Source: Diospyros lotus
Taxonomy: Eukaryota > Streptophyta > Magnoliopsida > Ericales > Ebenaceae
Assembly: GCF_014633365.1 (NCBI RefSeq)
Contig: NC_068340.1
Coordinates: 20,935,879-20,999,878 of the forward strand
Direction: 5' to 3'
Length of the DNA: 64,000 nt
Under the pieces are notes generated by a model, which ran no database searches, was not told the DNA's origin, and saw only the letters and a program-made list of their open reading frames with translations. The first letter of the stretch is position 1; every line of letters starts with the position of its first letter. Positions 1 through 12,630 of the stretch are shown piece after piece. A program made the position numbers and the translations under genes.

Positions 1-1499
1 AAAAGATTAGCAACATTAATTTAATTTCAGATATGAGGGTTTGTTATTAAATGCAATTAGAGATGATGATAGTTCTAGGTTAAGCAATCCCCATACATGA
101 TATGCGGGATTCTAATTTAAGCAACCACCATAAATCCAATTGCAATTAATACACAAAATAACTAAATTAATCATCCGGGTTTGAGTATGATAGCGTTTCC
201 AGTTCTAGTAACTCTCATACATGGCATGAAAGCTCTAAGTTAGGCTTACGCTCCAATCCAAACCTAGTGATTTTTCAATAATTAATACACACTCATACTG
301 AAATTTAAATTAATGTTACTTATTTAAAGCGCAGCTTTTTTTGGGAATCATTGGCGTTGGACACTGTCCTTGCCTTAACCCAAGATTAGATTTAGCTACT
401 CATCTTTATTTAAAAGTTAATTGACAGGAATTTAAATGACGTGATTTAAATAACAGAATTTAAATGACAGGAATTAAAATAGTAAAAACTAACTGGCCAT
501 TTAGGCGGTGGATAATTAAAAGATAAGAATTAAAATTACAGAAATTTAAAGGCATAAACTAACCGGTTATTTAGGCGGTGAATAATTAAAAGACAAGAAT
601 TAAAATTGCAGGAATTTAAAGGCATAAATTAACCGGCCATTTAGGCGGTGAATAATTAAAAGACAATAAATGACATAAGAATTTAAAAGAAGAAAAAAAA
701 GACGTAAGATTATAAGAGAAAGTACTAAAGAAAATGAGAAAGAACAAGAACAATTCTCAAAGAGAGAATTATAAGGAAACAACTAAACTTTTATTCAAGA
801 ATAATAATCACACTTACAAATGCAATTAAGTGAGTTATTTATAGGCCACAAGATGCAATACAAACCACACATTTTCAATTATTCAATTTAGACATAATTA
901 TATCTAATAGGCACTCACACACTTAAAGTTAAATGGATTTTAGCTATAATACACACCTAATATTAAATGGATTTTAGGTAAAATACATACCTAATAAAGC
1001 ACTCATAAAGTTAAATGGATTTTAGCTAAAACACACACCTAATAAAGCTCTCACATAAAAAATAAAAATAGATTTCTATAAATTGGTTTTTTAATCTTCA
1101 TTAGGATTAAAAATAATCCTTGGGCCTTCTCCAAATAATATCTTCCATGGGTTGCTCAAATTGGGGCTTAATTCTTCATGGGCTTGAATTCTTCATGTCT
1201 AAAAAAAACAATTTAATGTTATTAATAAATTATATATTATATATATGTATTACACATGGCACATATATATATATATTAGATTATATTATATATATATATA
1301 TTACATACATGCATATAATGATGTATATGTATTATATATAATTTTATATATTATTATTATTATTATTAAATTTTACTTTAAAATTTCATTTCATTCATTT
1401 TTCAATTTAAACTTGCATATAACCATAAAATATATATTAATATCTAATTTAAACCATTTTTAAGATCAAAAGAAGGGTATAATTATAACAAAATTTTTA
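1..1499. other. AT-rich intergenic DNA, no gene seen
   Basis: No convincing coding region is visible. The stretch is AT-rich and repetitive. It holds a 70-bp tandem repeat (listed separately), a looser set of short repeats built on 'aaatggattttag' and 'acacctaataaag' at about 930-1050, and a TA-dinucleotide-rich tract at about 1225-1370. It may be part of a decayed retrotransposon, but I found no LTR termini or protein domains to prove it. Confidence 0.5.
486..665. repeat. 70-bp tandem repeat, about 2.6 copies
   Basis: Units begin at 486, 556 and 626. Each carries the core 'catttaggcggtg' or 'tatttaggcggtg' followed by 'ataattaaaag'. The first two units are full 70-mers and the third stops after about 40 bases. 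Divergence between units is a few percent to about 10 percent, so this is an old local duplication. No coding potential is seen. Confidence 0.85.
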
Positions 1500-2211
1500 T
1501 AAAATTAACCACTAATCAGCTAGGCCTTGCTTTGAGGCCCCTCATCCATTCCCTCGAGTTTCCAGTGGCTGAAAGCAGCGATAGGAGGCATGGTCAGCAG
1601 CTTGGTTGGCCATGGCAATGTCCAATCTTTCAAAAATTTCACTTTTGCCCCTTTCAAATTTTAAAATTCCATTTCAGCCTTCTCCACGAAGTCCCTGGGC
1701 TTTCCATAATTTCCATTGAGACCCTCAAGTTATATACCTTCCATTTAATCCCCGTAGATTCTGGAAAAACACTATTTCGACCTTATTTGGGCAAAATTAA
1801 AAAATTGCACTTAGATCCAAATGTACATTTTGATCGTAAGCCCTTTTATTTCCTCTCGAAACCACTTAAGGGTTGTTCCTTATGCAAAATATGAATCTCC
1901 TCGGGATCTCGTTGACTTCTCGGAAGTCTCATACAACAATTCAATTTTTCAACCTAAATCATAGTTGTATTTTAAGTGTACCAAAAATAATTTCTGATTC
2001 AATTTTTTTCAATGTCATAAATCATGCCTCAAAATGTTCGTTAATACCATATTGATTTCCTAATACATCTCGATTCTAGGGTATTCCCTGCAGTCGATTT
2101 GATCACTCATAACTGTAATAAATTACCCTATAACCTCAATTTATCTGTAAATTTTATTTTCTCCCCAAGATAATTTACTTTTGAGTCCTTTAGAAATTCT
2201 TGGGTATTACA
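1500..2211 (-). mobile_element. Fragment of a large LTR, reverse orientation
   Basis: The right edge ends in GGGTATTACA at 2211, the reverse complement of the TGTAATACCC start of the LTR at 52958. Internal blocks such as 'ttgacttctcggaagtct' and 'gggttgttcc' recur in the LTR at 28362-30534 and, inverted, in the one at 52958. The left boundary was not found, so this is a 5' part of the LTR in minus orientation. The open frame at 1532-1894 lies inside it and has no recognisable domain. Confidence 0.6.
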
Positions 2212-3317
2212 CCAATGATTGGAACCAATTATCGGATTCCCCCAATTACAGTGGTTCATATATCTAAGAGTGAATTTGATCCAATGGTTGATTTTTTCTA
2301 GATTTAAAATAATTTTATTGTCAAAACTCATTTTTGAAAAAACGTTGCAATGATCGAAATTCATTATCAAATGAACCTCAATGATCCACATATCTAAAGA
2401 TCAAAAGGATATAATGGTCAAATTTTTATAGATCTAGGTTTTAATATAAAATACCCATCCACGAGAAAGTCACATAAAACTTACTGAAAAGGCTGAAACC
2501 CATATGCCATCAATTGTTGAAGGAAACAAAGGCATCATTTGAGGCAATCATGGCTACTAAGGTGGTGTTGATGGGCGAGCATGGTGGTGCGAATTATGTG
2601 ATGGAGCCAGTGGCTTGTAATGGGGGAAACAGTTGAAGGGAGAGAAAGATGTTGGTAGTGATGGCTGATAGGAACAAGATTGGCTGCTTGTCGACGTTAA
2701 AGGTAGAAATGAAGGGTCGACGTTGGCATCAACATTGGAGGGAGCGATAGGATTGATTGGAGACGACAATGAGAGATGAGGGAAAGGGGAAAGGCCAAAC
2801 GAAGGAGAAGGCGAAAGGATTGAAGCATCGATTCGATTTTTTTTATTCCTCCATTCCTTTTCTTTTATATTAAGTGAAATAATGTAGTTTTATAACTTCG
2901 GTCGGTTCGATTATTTCAATTATTTTTAGTCTAAAAACTAAATCGAAACTGAAAAATTAAAATTTAAAAAAAAAAATCGAATCGAATCAAATTTCCACCA
3001 AAATCAAACTGAACCAACAATTTTGATCGATTCAGTTCTATTAGTCAGTTAAACCAAAATTTTGCACACTTCTAAATTTAAGCGTGTATTTTTAATTATG
3101 GCTAATAATTTGTAAATTTTTGTGTGTCGGCTACTTATTCTTTATTTTTAATAAAAATTTTAATTTTTTATTAAAAGATTATATTTAATTATGTAATTTA
3201 TCAAAATAATTATAAATAAAAGCTAATCTTTCAGTTATAGACATGATTATAAAAATTTATAACTGTATGTTAAGAGTTACACGAATGTGACTATGAATAT
3301 AAAAATCACTTTTTTGG
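2212..3317. other. Intergenic DNA with a MITE-like tract
   Basis: No gene is supported. The part at about 2825-3075 is built from 'cggttcgat'/'atcgaatcga' type words and ends with 'ccaaaattttgcacactt', a composition common in short plant inverted-repeat elements, but no target-site duplication was identified. The rest is plain AT-rich sequence. Confidence 0.4.
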
Positions 3318-3474
3318 GGACAATTTTACTATTTTTAAAAAAGTAATTATCGCTTACCATTTTTTTAAAAAAATTACTTTATAGACATTTGAAAGTTTTG
3401 AGAGTCGGTAATTCGGTAAATAATTTCAAAACTTGATAATGACAATTATTTTTTTGAAAAATAGTAAAATTGTC
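3318..3474. repeat. Foldback (MITE-like) inverted repeat upstream of cytochrome b5
   Basis: The left arm, from 3318 (GGACAATTTTACTATTTTT...), is repeated as its reverse complement ending at 3474 (...AAATAGTAAAATTGTC). The arms are about 35 bp with a few mismatches, and the whole unit is about 157 bp. It lies about 200 bp upstream of the cytochrome b5 start codon, so it could be part of the promoter or 5' leader. Family assignment and target-site duplication are not clear. Confidence 0.7.
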
Positions 3475-3670
3475 AAAAATTCCTTCTTTAGGGTTTGGAA
3501 ATGAGAATGCTACCTCCAGGAGCTGGTGTTTCATTGGCCGATGAGAATCCTATAATCATAGAGAGAGAGAGAGAGGGAGAAAGCGAGTGACGGAACGGAA
3601 GCTTGCTTTATAGTTGGCGGAAGGACAATCTTTTTTGTTTTCAAATCCCTCACCCACGCGTCATACGAGT
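3475..3670 (+). promoter_or_regulatory. Putative 5' leader and proximal promoter of cytochrome b5
   Basis: This stretch lies between the foldback repeat and the start codon. It contains a (GA)n tract at about 3560-3575, common in plant 5' leaders. I see no TATA box I would defend, and the transcription start cannot be placed from sequence alone. Confidence 0.35.
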
Positions 3671-6600
3671 ATGCCGATTCTAACGAAGCTAATTTCAATG
3701 CAAGAAGCTTCGCTGCACAACAGCAAGGACGATTGCTGGATCGTCATTGATGGCAAGGTCTATTGAACCTCCTCGACTTCTTTCTTTATTTTCTTCAATG
3801 GTTTTGAGACTTTGTGTTAATTTATTTTGTTTTAATTAAAGTTTAATGGACGTGCTTGTGGGTGCGTAGATGGATGTATCTGAGACTGCGTCTTTATCTG
3901 TTGATTTGCATATGTAGATTTGTTCTGTTGGTTTAAAGTTTAGACCTTTTAGTTTGATTTCCCCCGTTTTGACTTTAACTTTTGCTATACCACTGCTCTT
4001 CCATCTTCTTTCTTGTAGATCTTTTTGTTAATTTTCGTTTAGTTCTATTTTTGCTGCTAGGTTGATGTAAGCATATATGTTTAAGCATGTTACTGTTCTC
4101 CTAATTGAAATGTAGGTGGCAAATGGGTAATTCTTAGTTTCTTTGATGGCTACCTAAATAATCTCTTAATAGTAAAGAAGGATTTTTGGGATTTGGGGTG
4201 GCTTTTGATTTCACTTAAGCTCAAGAAGAGGACATAGGGTTATCCTGCCTAAGCTGCCTTAGTGTTGGTGAACTTTTCCAACTTGAGGGATCAACCAAAA
4301 ATTGATAGTCGTTCTTGCTTCAATTTGTTGCAATTCCCTTATCTATGGGTTTGCCTACTGAAATTCAACACAATGGACAAATTATGAGTCATATCTATTT
4401 GGCAATTGCTGCCTACATCTGTACATTATCTTGTCTTTATATATAAAAATTAATTAAATTTTGGTATGTAAGATATGGAGAGTGTGGTAGAAGCTAAGAT
4501 AGTCTCTGTTGTTCTATTTTTAAGCATGGATTGTACCTTATAACTTTATTTTGTTGGGCTACAATTAAAATCTATCAACTTTACCTGTTGGGAATAAGGC
4601 TTGGTGTGTAGTTGTTGTTTGGAAAGTGGATGTATTTTCTACCACGCTGATGCGAAGTACCAGTATGTTATGTGCAGTGGATATCTCATTTGATAAATTG
4701 TGACAAAATCCTTTAAATGCCCTTATACCAGAGTGCCATGCCCCACCAATTTTGGTGTATGCAACAACGAAAATGAAAGGAATGATGGCCTGGAGGTTTC
4801 TTAGAAGTTTCTGGAATTCTCTAGTCCCAGTAGTAGTAGAGTATTTTAGGCTTGTCTTGGACTTGGAGGGCTCTAAAAGGTTTTAGAGTGTCTTAAAACT
4901 TGTACTGGATGGCTTTGGACAGTTCTAGTGGTTCTGGAGTGTTCTATTACCTCTTAAGTTCTATCATATTCTTGTGTTATATCTAGGGTGGTTGTGTTGT
5001 GTTTATGAGGAACGTTTAAGAATTAGATCATAGCCATAGATTAGAGTTGATCTGGACCATCAGTTGTGATGTGAGTCTTCATTTGAGTCATGTATCCCTG
5101 AAATAGTTGAGTGTTCTATGGGATTGATGCTAGAGAGTTTATCTCACTAAGAGTGTTTCTCTTGCTAGCTTTGAGGTGTCTCATATTCTCAATCTCCTCA
5201 ACATTTATATACATGGGTTAAGTTGACTTAGCACCAAGGGAGGGTGTAGCTGCTAAATGCTAGTCCCGTGGTCTCTTGGTAGGTCCAAGGCTGTGACAGG
5301 AAGCACCCTTTAAAAACCACTTGTGTACTAGAGTCTAGAGTGATAAACTTTGTTTCTCTTTCTCTTTATTATATTTTGGCTTAGTTTAAACCACTATGGA
5401 TAAATTTTTAACGAACTTTGATAACAAGTGACCACTAATCACAAAGTTGATCACCTAACTCCATTATATATCTTTTTTTTTTCTTTAATTAACTCCATTA
5501 TATATCTTAACACCCCTTAAATATGGTCAGGCCTTTCAGAGTGAAAAAAATCTATTGGACCTTATTTACACATCTTGAACATTTTAGGAAATATAGATGC
5601 ATTATCCCATGTGGCCTTTCCCTGCTATATCTATTTGTAAAGATAGAAGTTTTAGATAATTTTTATCATACAAGATTACTTTGTTTCTTCTTAGAGTTTA
5701 TTTTGTATTTTAGGCACAAGGATGTGTTACACACATCTGTGCATGTGTCCCACCTTTGTGAATGGCATATATGAAGAATAGGAAATTGTCATTAACCATA
5801 TTGTAAGACAATCATACTGACATGGCAAGGTCTCTGGGATAGCACTGATCTCTGGAATGTGCCTACTGGGGGTAAAGGGGATAGTGAGGGACCGAGAGCA
5901 TTTTGGTAGATAATAGAGCAAAAATGGCACAGATAAATTCCTGTGTTGTCTGTTATGATATTGGGCATGGCCTTCTATTTATATAAGGTTGTTAAGTGCA
6001 TGCCCATCAACTTGTTTGATTTGGGTGCACGTTCTTGAATCTCAGATGGCTTGCTGGGATTAGTCCACCCATGAGTGGATGATCACTTGGGTGCCCCAAA
6101 CTCCTGTCTTGGAGTGATCATGGGCTAGAGTCCTTGAATGGAGGGACAATGTCTATAATGAGTGTCTAGCACTGTTTCTGATTGCCTGCTGGTGTGCCAT
6201 AAACCTTGAAGCCCTTCAAAATCTGCATCCACCCTCTCTCAAATTGGTCAATGTTTCTTGTATGAAGGATCAGGTTTTGGTACCAGTACCATTCTAGCTT
6301 CCTGATATGGTCAGTGATATAAACTCATTTATGGAAATTGGCCTCCAATGGATATATTTCCATTGGTTGGTCTATGATTCATACTGCTGCTAGATTGCTC
6401 TTTGTTTGGCCCCTCAGAAAGAACTTCAGTTGGATAAGGAATTTCCTATTGACTATCTGGATGTGCCAGCTATGCTTTTGATTGTATCTTTGTGATTCCC
6501 AACCATCTTCAGATTGTGGAGTTTAATGCGTATGGAGGACATATATCACTTGTTGCTTAGCCATTTTTGCCTACAAATTTTGTGGGGAGAAAAAGAAATT

Positions 6601-7392
6601 AATTTTAGAATATACTGTCCATCTCTTCACTTCAGTCTTGTTGTTGCTTACCCATTCAGTTGTCACTAACAAGCACCATCAAGATTAGGAAGGAGTTGTT
6701 GAAGGCAAGCCAGTTTACATTGTACTCTTGCTTTAATGTTTTCTTCTTTTCGTTTTGCTCTGCATCTTATTTTACTAACTATCCTTAAATGTCTCTGACT
6801 TCCCTTTAAGAAAATAGAAGGCAAAGATAAAAATCTTGTTGAAGATGTTAAGAAAATAATTTTCTTTTATTTATTCAGTTATTTAGTTTTACATTGTGTT
6901 TCTTTTTTGTAGGTATATGATGTGTCATCTTACTTGGATGAGCATCCAGGCGGAGACGATGTCATCCTTGCTGCAACTGGTATATATTTCTTATGCCTCA
7001 TAATGGATTATAATTTTACAAGGTCCATCATGGAGCCCCATCCCCTCCCCAACCCCCTTCCCAATTTTTTTTTTTTTAAATACATATATTATGATAGATA
7101 GGTATCTATGGTATGACTTGGACTTGCAACTCTCAATGAAGGGAAAGATGCTCTTGATGAGTTTGAAGATGCTGGACACAGCGAAAGCGCCAAGGAGCAA
7201 ATGGAAACCTTCTGCATTGGGGAGCTCGATCCGTCATCCCCCGCTACCCCTCAACTAGACATCGTCTCCAAGGAGCAGCCCGTGGAAATTACCAAGACGC
7301 TTAAGGACTTGACAGAGCATTATTGGGCTGTGCCTGTAACAGTTGTCGGCATCTCTGTTTTTGTTGGCTTCCTGTACTGGTGGAGAAAGTGA
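3671..7392 (+). CDS. CYB5: Cytochrome b5, tail-anchored (3 exons)
   Basis: Small haem protein of the endoplasmic reticulum that passes electrons to membrane enzymes such as desaturases and hydroxylases. Exons are 3671-3757, 6913-6979 and 7142-7392, all with GT/AG borders, giving 134 residues, the usual size for plant cytochrome b5. The N-terminus reads [16 protein letters not shown]. The haem-binding motif DEHPGGDD supplies the first axial His and EDAGHSESA the second. The C-terminus has a hydrophobic helix ([18 protein letters not shown]) followed by RK, as in tail-anchored members. The ATG at 3671 gives the conserved N-terminus. Intron 1 is long (3.2 kb). The frame is intact, so the gene looks functional. 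A solo LTR starts 10 bp after the stop, so the original 3' UTR has been displaced. A decayed paralog of exons 2-3 lies at 50032-50495. Confidence 0.93.
3758..6912 (+). other. Long first intron of cytochrome b5
   Basis: The 3155-bp intron has a donor at 3758 (GTCTAT) and an acceptor AG at 6911-6912. Similarity to cassette copy 3 begins at about 6474, so only the last 440 bases have a counterpart in this window. The middle (about 4700-6470) has the look of inserted repetitive DNA, such as runs of 'ggttctgg'/'gttctag' words near 4880-4945, but I found neither protein domains nor clean termini. Open frames at 5523-5774 and 5727-5930 lie here and have no recognisable product. Confidence 0.6.
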
Positions 7393-7402
7393 GGGCCCGA
7401 AC

Positions 7403-10246
7403 TGTAACGACCCGTTAGTGGGTTTAGGTGTTATGGGTATTTTAGTTTGCACATTAGAGTTGTTGCTTTTATTAATTAATTGTTAAAAATATTATATGTG
7501 TTGGTAATAGGGTAAATTAATGAAAATAATATTTTTGTGAGAAGATAATTATAAGTGGATCAATGTCTTTGTGAGTATAAATAAAGTGTGTAGAAAAGCC
7601 TCAAAGTTGTGGGCTAAATGGGTTTGGGCCTTATTTGAATTAGGCCATTGATAAATAATTAAATTTTAAGTGTAAATGAATTGGGTTGAATCCAAATCTC
7701 AAAAAAAGTCCATTGAGCCTTAGTTGGATTGGGCATATATTTTGACTTGGGCTTGGGCCATGGGCATAGAGAATGGTATCTTAAATAAAAAAAAATATTA
7801 AGAAAATGGCAAAATGACCAAAAGGGATAAGAGATAATTGAATTGTGTGTGTTAGTACGAGGGGCAAATTAGGGAAAATCAAAAGGGAGATGGATTGGAG
7901 GGAGTTGGGATACAAGTTTCCCCCATTTTTCCCTCATTTTCTTCCTTCTTACTTTCTTACTCACTTTTCCCTCTCTCGATTGTCTTTTCTACCTCCATTG
8001 TTCTTCTTTATTGGAGCTTAAGTGGAGAATTTTCAATTTGAATGAGTGTCTTCATCTCTTTGGATTTGCAACCATCTAAGGCAAGTTCTCTTCCTTCTTG
8101 TTTCATATGTAAGATTTTCTTCTTCTTCTCCTTATGATTGTGTAAGTTCTTCTTCTTTTGTTTATCTTTTAATGTAAGTTCTTCAACCTTGTTTCCATCT
8201 TAGAAGGCTAGTTTCCTTCATTTTTAAGTTGTTCATGCTATGTTCTTTGGCCTATAACTCCTTGTGTTTATATCCAAATTAAGATCCGTTTGTTGGGTTG
8301 TAAACTAGACATCTTAAAATTTATTTTAGACACAAGAATTGAATTTTTTAACTAAGATTTTAGCCCGTGATAGCCTTGTAAATCCCTGTTAAGATCTGAA
8401 AATTTTACTGCTTTCGAGTAAACTGACATTGTTGTACTCTTTAGGGTATAACTCTATGTGATTATATCTGATTTAAGATCTGTTTATTTTTGTGTAAATT
8501 AGACTCGATAATCTTTATTTGATAATTTTTCGCTACGTTTTGAGCCTATAGTAGCCTTGTTAATTCTTGCCCAGAATCTACTTTGTTTTTGGATAATCTG
8601 TTTTTGTTTCAATTTTTGGGGGATAACGTTCTGTGGTTATATCCGAATTGTGATCTGTTTATTTTTCTATAAATTAAACATCATAGGATTTGATTCGATA
8701 CAAGATTTGAAATTTTTGGTTATGATTTGAACCCATAACAACCTTGTTGAATTCTATCTAGAATTCTGTAAATTACTATTACAAATTCTGCCTTGTTCCA
8801 ATTTTTGTGGAATATCTCCTTGTGGTTATTTCCGATTTCAAATCCAGTTGTTGTTCCAGAAACTAGACTCATTAGGCTTTGATTTGGTATTATATCGTTT
8901 GTGGTATTTGACCACATATTGAGCATGGATCGGATTTTTGAAAATATGCTTGAAATATGAAAATTTCTGAAAAATATTGTTATTCAATTCTTCCTATGTT
9001 TAAAATTATGATTTTTGTCTAGTTTCTTCCCATTTTTTGAATTATTCTTGATAACCCTCATTTTTGGATAAAAGGGTTTTATTCTCCTTATTTCGATAAA
9101 TCTTGCAGTATTAATTGGTTTTCTTGATGAACATTGCTAAAATCTAAATAGGGTTTTGTGTCACCTTACATTTCTTAAGGAATGACATTTCTTGATTAGG
9201 GTCTAGTGTCATGCAAGATTTGGTGTTTCTTGCATGTATAAATTTTGGTTCCTTGTGGTTGTTATTAGGATAAAAATATATTATAAATATTGGTTGGACA
9301 TTTCTATAAGTATGAGTAAATAAATGCATTAAAATTTACCATGTGATTATGAGATAGTGCACACCTTAATTTATGTAATTGTGCATGATACGCATGATTT
9401 GAAAATTTTCTTAATCATTGAGGATTGATATGAAATTGGAATATGCATATATAATGCATGATTATACTGATTTGCGCACTTATTATTTTGAGCGACGACT
9501 ATATCCGTGGGTGAGAAATGATATCATATGAGTGCTTGACGCGGGTGAGGTGGCCATCAACAAGGCTCCCACGGCCAATATATATGCATCACGAAAATAC
9601 ATCAAGCAATAACAATAGTATATTCATGTATGGATATATTGGCCGTGGGAGCCTTGGGATTTATGTGAAAAATTCCCTATTATTGGTGCATGTGCATAAG
9701 CATGGAAATGACTACATAATATGTATAATAATCATAACATAGGAAATTGACGTAAATGTAAAACTTATGAGTTGTGTTATACTGATAGCTTCTCATAGAG
9801 TTGTTGTTCACTCTATCTTGATTATCTATGCATTTGATTCCATATCTTCATGCTTTATAAATATACTTGCTGAGGCTTGTAGCTCACCTTGTTGTACTCT
9901 CGTGTCATTTCAGGTAAAGGTAAAGCAGTGGTTGAGGGCGAGTCCAGTGGGACTAAAGCCCAGGGTTAAAGATGTACAGAGATCTCCCAGATTAGATTGT
10001 CCATGTTAGTGTGTGTGAAGAGGGCATGTGTGAGGGAATTTTATGTTATAAAATTTGTTAGTGCCCTTATATTTCATTTTGTGTAGGCCATGGTGCCAAG
10101 ATGTTGAAAACCTTTATGTTGGCTTCCGCTGAATTTATCTAAGGATTGTAATGTGGTGTTATATGTTATTGTTCTATATCATCTTTGTGATGACCTCCTT
10201 TCGGATATCCTATGCTAGCGAGACTATTCGGGAGTGGACCACTACA
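7403..10246 (+). mobile_element. Solo LTR (2844 bp) just after the cytochrome b5 stop
   Basis: Starts TGTAACGACCCG and ends CCACTACA, so it has TG...CA ends. Flanks are CGAAC (7398-7402) and CAAAC (10247-10251), a 5-bp target-site duplication with one change. Cassette copy 3 reads straight through this point (about 50504), giving an empty-site comparison. There are no gag or pol domains inside and only one LTR-like unit, which fits a solo LTR left by recombination. Ty3/gypsy, perhaps Tekay-like, is inferred from the TGTAAC start and large size. Small open frames inside have no recognisable product. Confidence 0.85.
9561..9656. repeat. Perfect 22-nt inverted repeat with 52-nt loop
   Basis: The arm at 9561-9582 (beginning CAAGGCTCCCACGGCC) is the exact reverse complement of 9635-9656. 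The spacer is 9583-9634. The arms are far more GC-rich than their surroundings and sit inside the solo LTR. RNA from either strand could fold into a strong stem. Confidence 0.9.
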
Positions 10247-10251
10247 CAAAC

Positions 10252-11406
10252 AGCTTCTGCCCTGGGCACTTGGAGTAATCGCGATTCAAATTTGGAATTA
10301 TCAGAATCATAGTCATTGAATGAACTTTAATAGTATATTTTTCTCCATAATTTTGAGGATTGAAGTTCAATCTGAATGTCCATTCGTTATCAACTCTGTG
10401 ACACGATTGAGTGCCAGTGTAGTTTGATATCAACTGTTATATTGATTGAGACACTGATAACCTGCTCAAGGGTGCCTGGAACTAGAAGAAATTATTAATA
10501 CATTAGTCTTCATCTGGATGACAACAGTTGTGAACTTGGGGAAGATTGATTGATTGTGCATGTATATTAAAAATGTCATATTTGAATCTCACACACACTT
10601 TAGTGTAATTTTTTGTGGATCGAAGCAACATTTAATTAAGCGAAATCACACGAATTCATGAGTTTACTATTGCAGCATGTTCAAAATCTTGCTTTGGATT
10701 TTTATGCAAGGAATGTACGTACAACTTTCTCCATCTGTTTAGTCTCAACTGAGAATGATGAAATCTACCATTTTGAATTGGCATCAGTTTGCAACTCAAA
10801 TTCTGATTGCCGAATCCAAATCTTGTTTCTACTATGTGGTATACATGAGCTCAGCTCTTGATTAACCTTATCCAAATGATTTAACACAATTTAGAACTTG
10901 CTAAAATTACCCAAATTCAACTTTAAAAGCTTAGTACTCAACTTATTCACAACTCCATTGCTACCCCGTCAATGGAACAAAATTTTCTCCCAAAGTGAGG
11001 GTAACCGCTACGCGAGGGTCAAGTTGCATACAAAAATAACCCTTGTTAAAAGCAAAAGCATAGCTGCCACTAGAATTGAATGCACACCATTTGGAAGAAG
11101 TAACCATAAAAGCTCTTGAGAAAACTGTACTCAAAGTCAATTGTTTTGCCAAGAAATTTCTATTTTCTCTCACAAGAAATGTTAATCTTTAGACTCCTGG
11201 AAATCAACATCATTCGAGCTTCTCCATCAGTAGTCTTGTTCAATCCTCGTCCTCTTTGCATCCTTTGAATTCCAAAGTTGCTTTAGTACGAGACTAGGTA
11301 GTTTCTTGAAGCATTTCCATACTGATGGCTCACACTTCCCTCATCTTTGGCCCATTATGAATGGGAGACCTGGAGTGAGGTCAGAGAGAAATAAGTTTCT
11401 TTCTAA
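10252..11406. other. Intergenic DNA between convergent cytochrome b5 and HPPK-DHPS remnant
   Basis: This is the original 3' flank of both genes and is closely matched by 50500-51667 in cassette copy 3. Open frames at 10658-10861 (+) and 10961-11173 (-) have recognisable counterparts in copy 3 (50927-51118, 51218-51430), but I recognise no protein family, and conservation here may only reflect the recent duplication. Confidence 0.5.
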
Positions 11407-12128
11407 TCACACAAGCAGTCTCCTCCATTTCAACATAGCATCACAAACCTTCACAGCATCAAGGTTATATCGAACATTGTGTACTTTGACAATATTTGCA
11501 CCACTCAGAATTGCAGTAGGTTGCCACAAATATCACCTAAAAGCTTTTTTCTGGAAGGTCCTATCAAAATAGGAGCATGAGATAAACCTAAGCTCTTCCT
11601 TGTAATCTTTGCTCGAATGGTCAATAAACCTGTTAGAATTTCCAAATTATGTTCAGTCTTTTTTGAGAATCCAATACCTGGGTCAATAATAATCCTCCAA
11701 GCTAGGATTCCTAACAATTCGACATCTCTAACTAGTAAATGTAACTCAGAACCAACCTATTTGCAAACATCATCATATTGCAGATTTTCACTATTTTGCA
11801 TAGTGGATGGATCTCCCCTCACGTGCATTGCAACATAAGGTTCCTTAAGGCCTGCAATGACACTATGCATTTTAGAGTCTAGTTGTCTACCAGACACATC
11901 ATTTATAAGATGAGCCCTTTTGCTGACTGCTTTTGAAGCAACCATCGAATAAAAAGCGTCGACAAATAAAAGTTTCTCTTCAGCCTCAGGCATCTTCATA
12001 ATAGCTTCTAGGATAGGGATTAACCTATCCAATTCTTCCTCATCAGAAATCCTAGATGTCATTGGCCGTGTGGATTGTGCACCAAAATCAATTATATTTG
12101 CACCCTCGAAAATCATCAAATGGGCCTA

Positions 12129-12233
<105 letters not shown>

Positions 12234-12630
12234 TCAATTTCCCACAAGCAAGAGCCTTTTTAATCCATCCTTGCCAATAAGGGATTCACCACCAAGTTTC
12301 TCCCATGATTCAAAAAGCCCACCAACATAGGCTGACAAACCATGCTAGCATGCCACAATATCATTGTCAATAGATGATCCCAACAAATCCATCAATGGAG
12401 CCATTACAAATGGTCTCTCCCAAATTCTTTCATGGGTACTGTAAGAATTTCTAAGTGAATTCTGAATTTCCTATTGAACAATATGTCCAAATCAATTGGT
12501 CTTAGGTCATACCTTATCCTGTTAGTATGCCCTAAGTCCTTTTCAATTTTCTTAAGCACTCCTAATAGTTCATGAAGCCCAAGTCTAGTAACACCTCGAA
12601 CGACAGAGTTGAGGAAGAGAGGTTGATATG

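Noticed and set aside
1120..1463. Ile/Tyr-rich open frames
   Set aside because: Products of TA-repeat sequence.
10658..11173. Small frames conserved between cassette copies 1 and 3
   Set aside because: Their conservation is explained by the duplication itself; no family recognised and no start or splice evidence.
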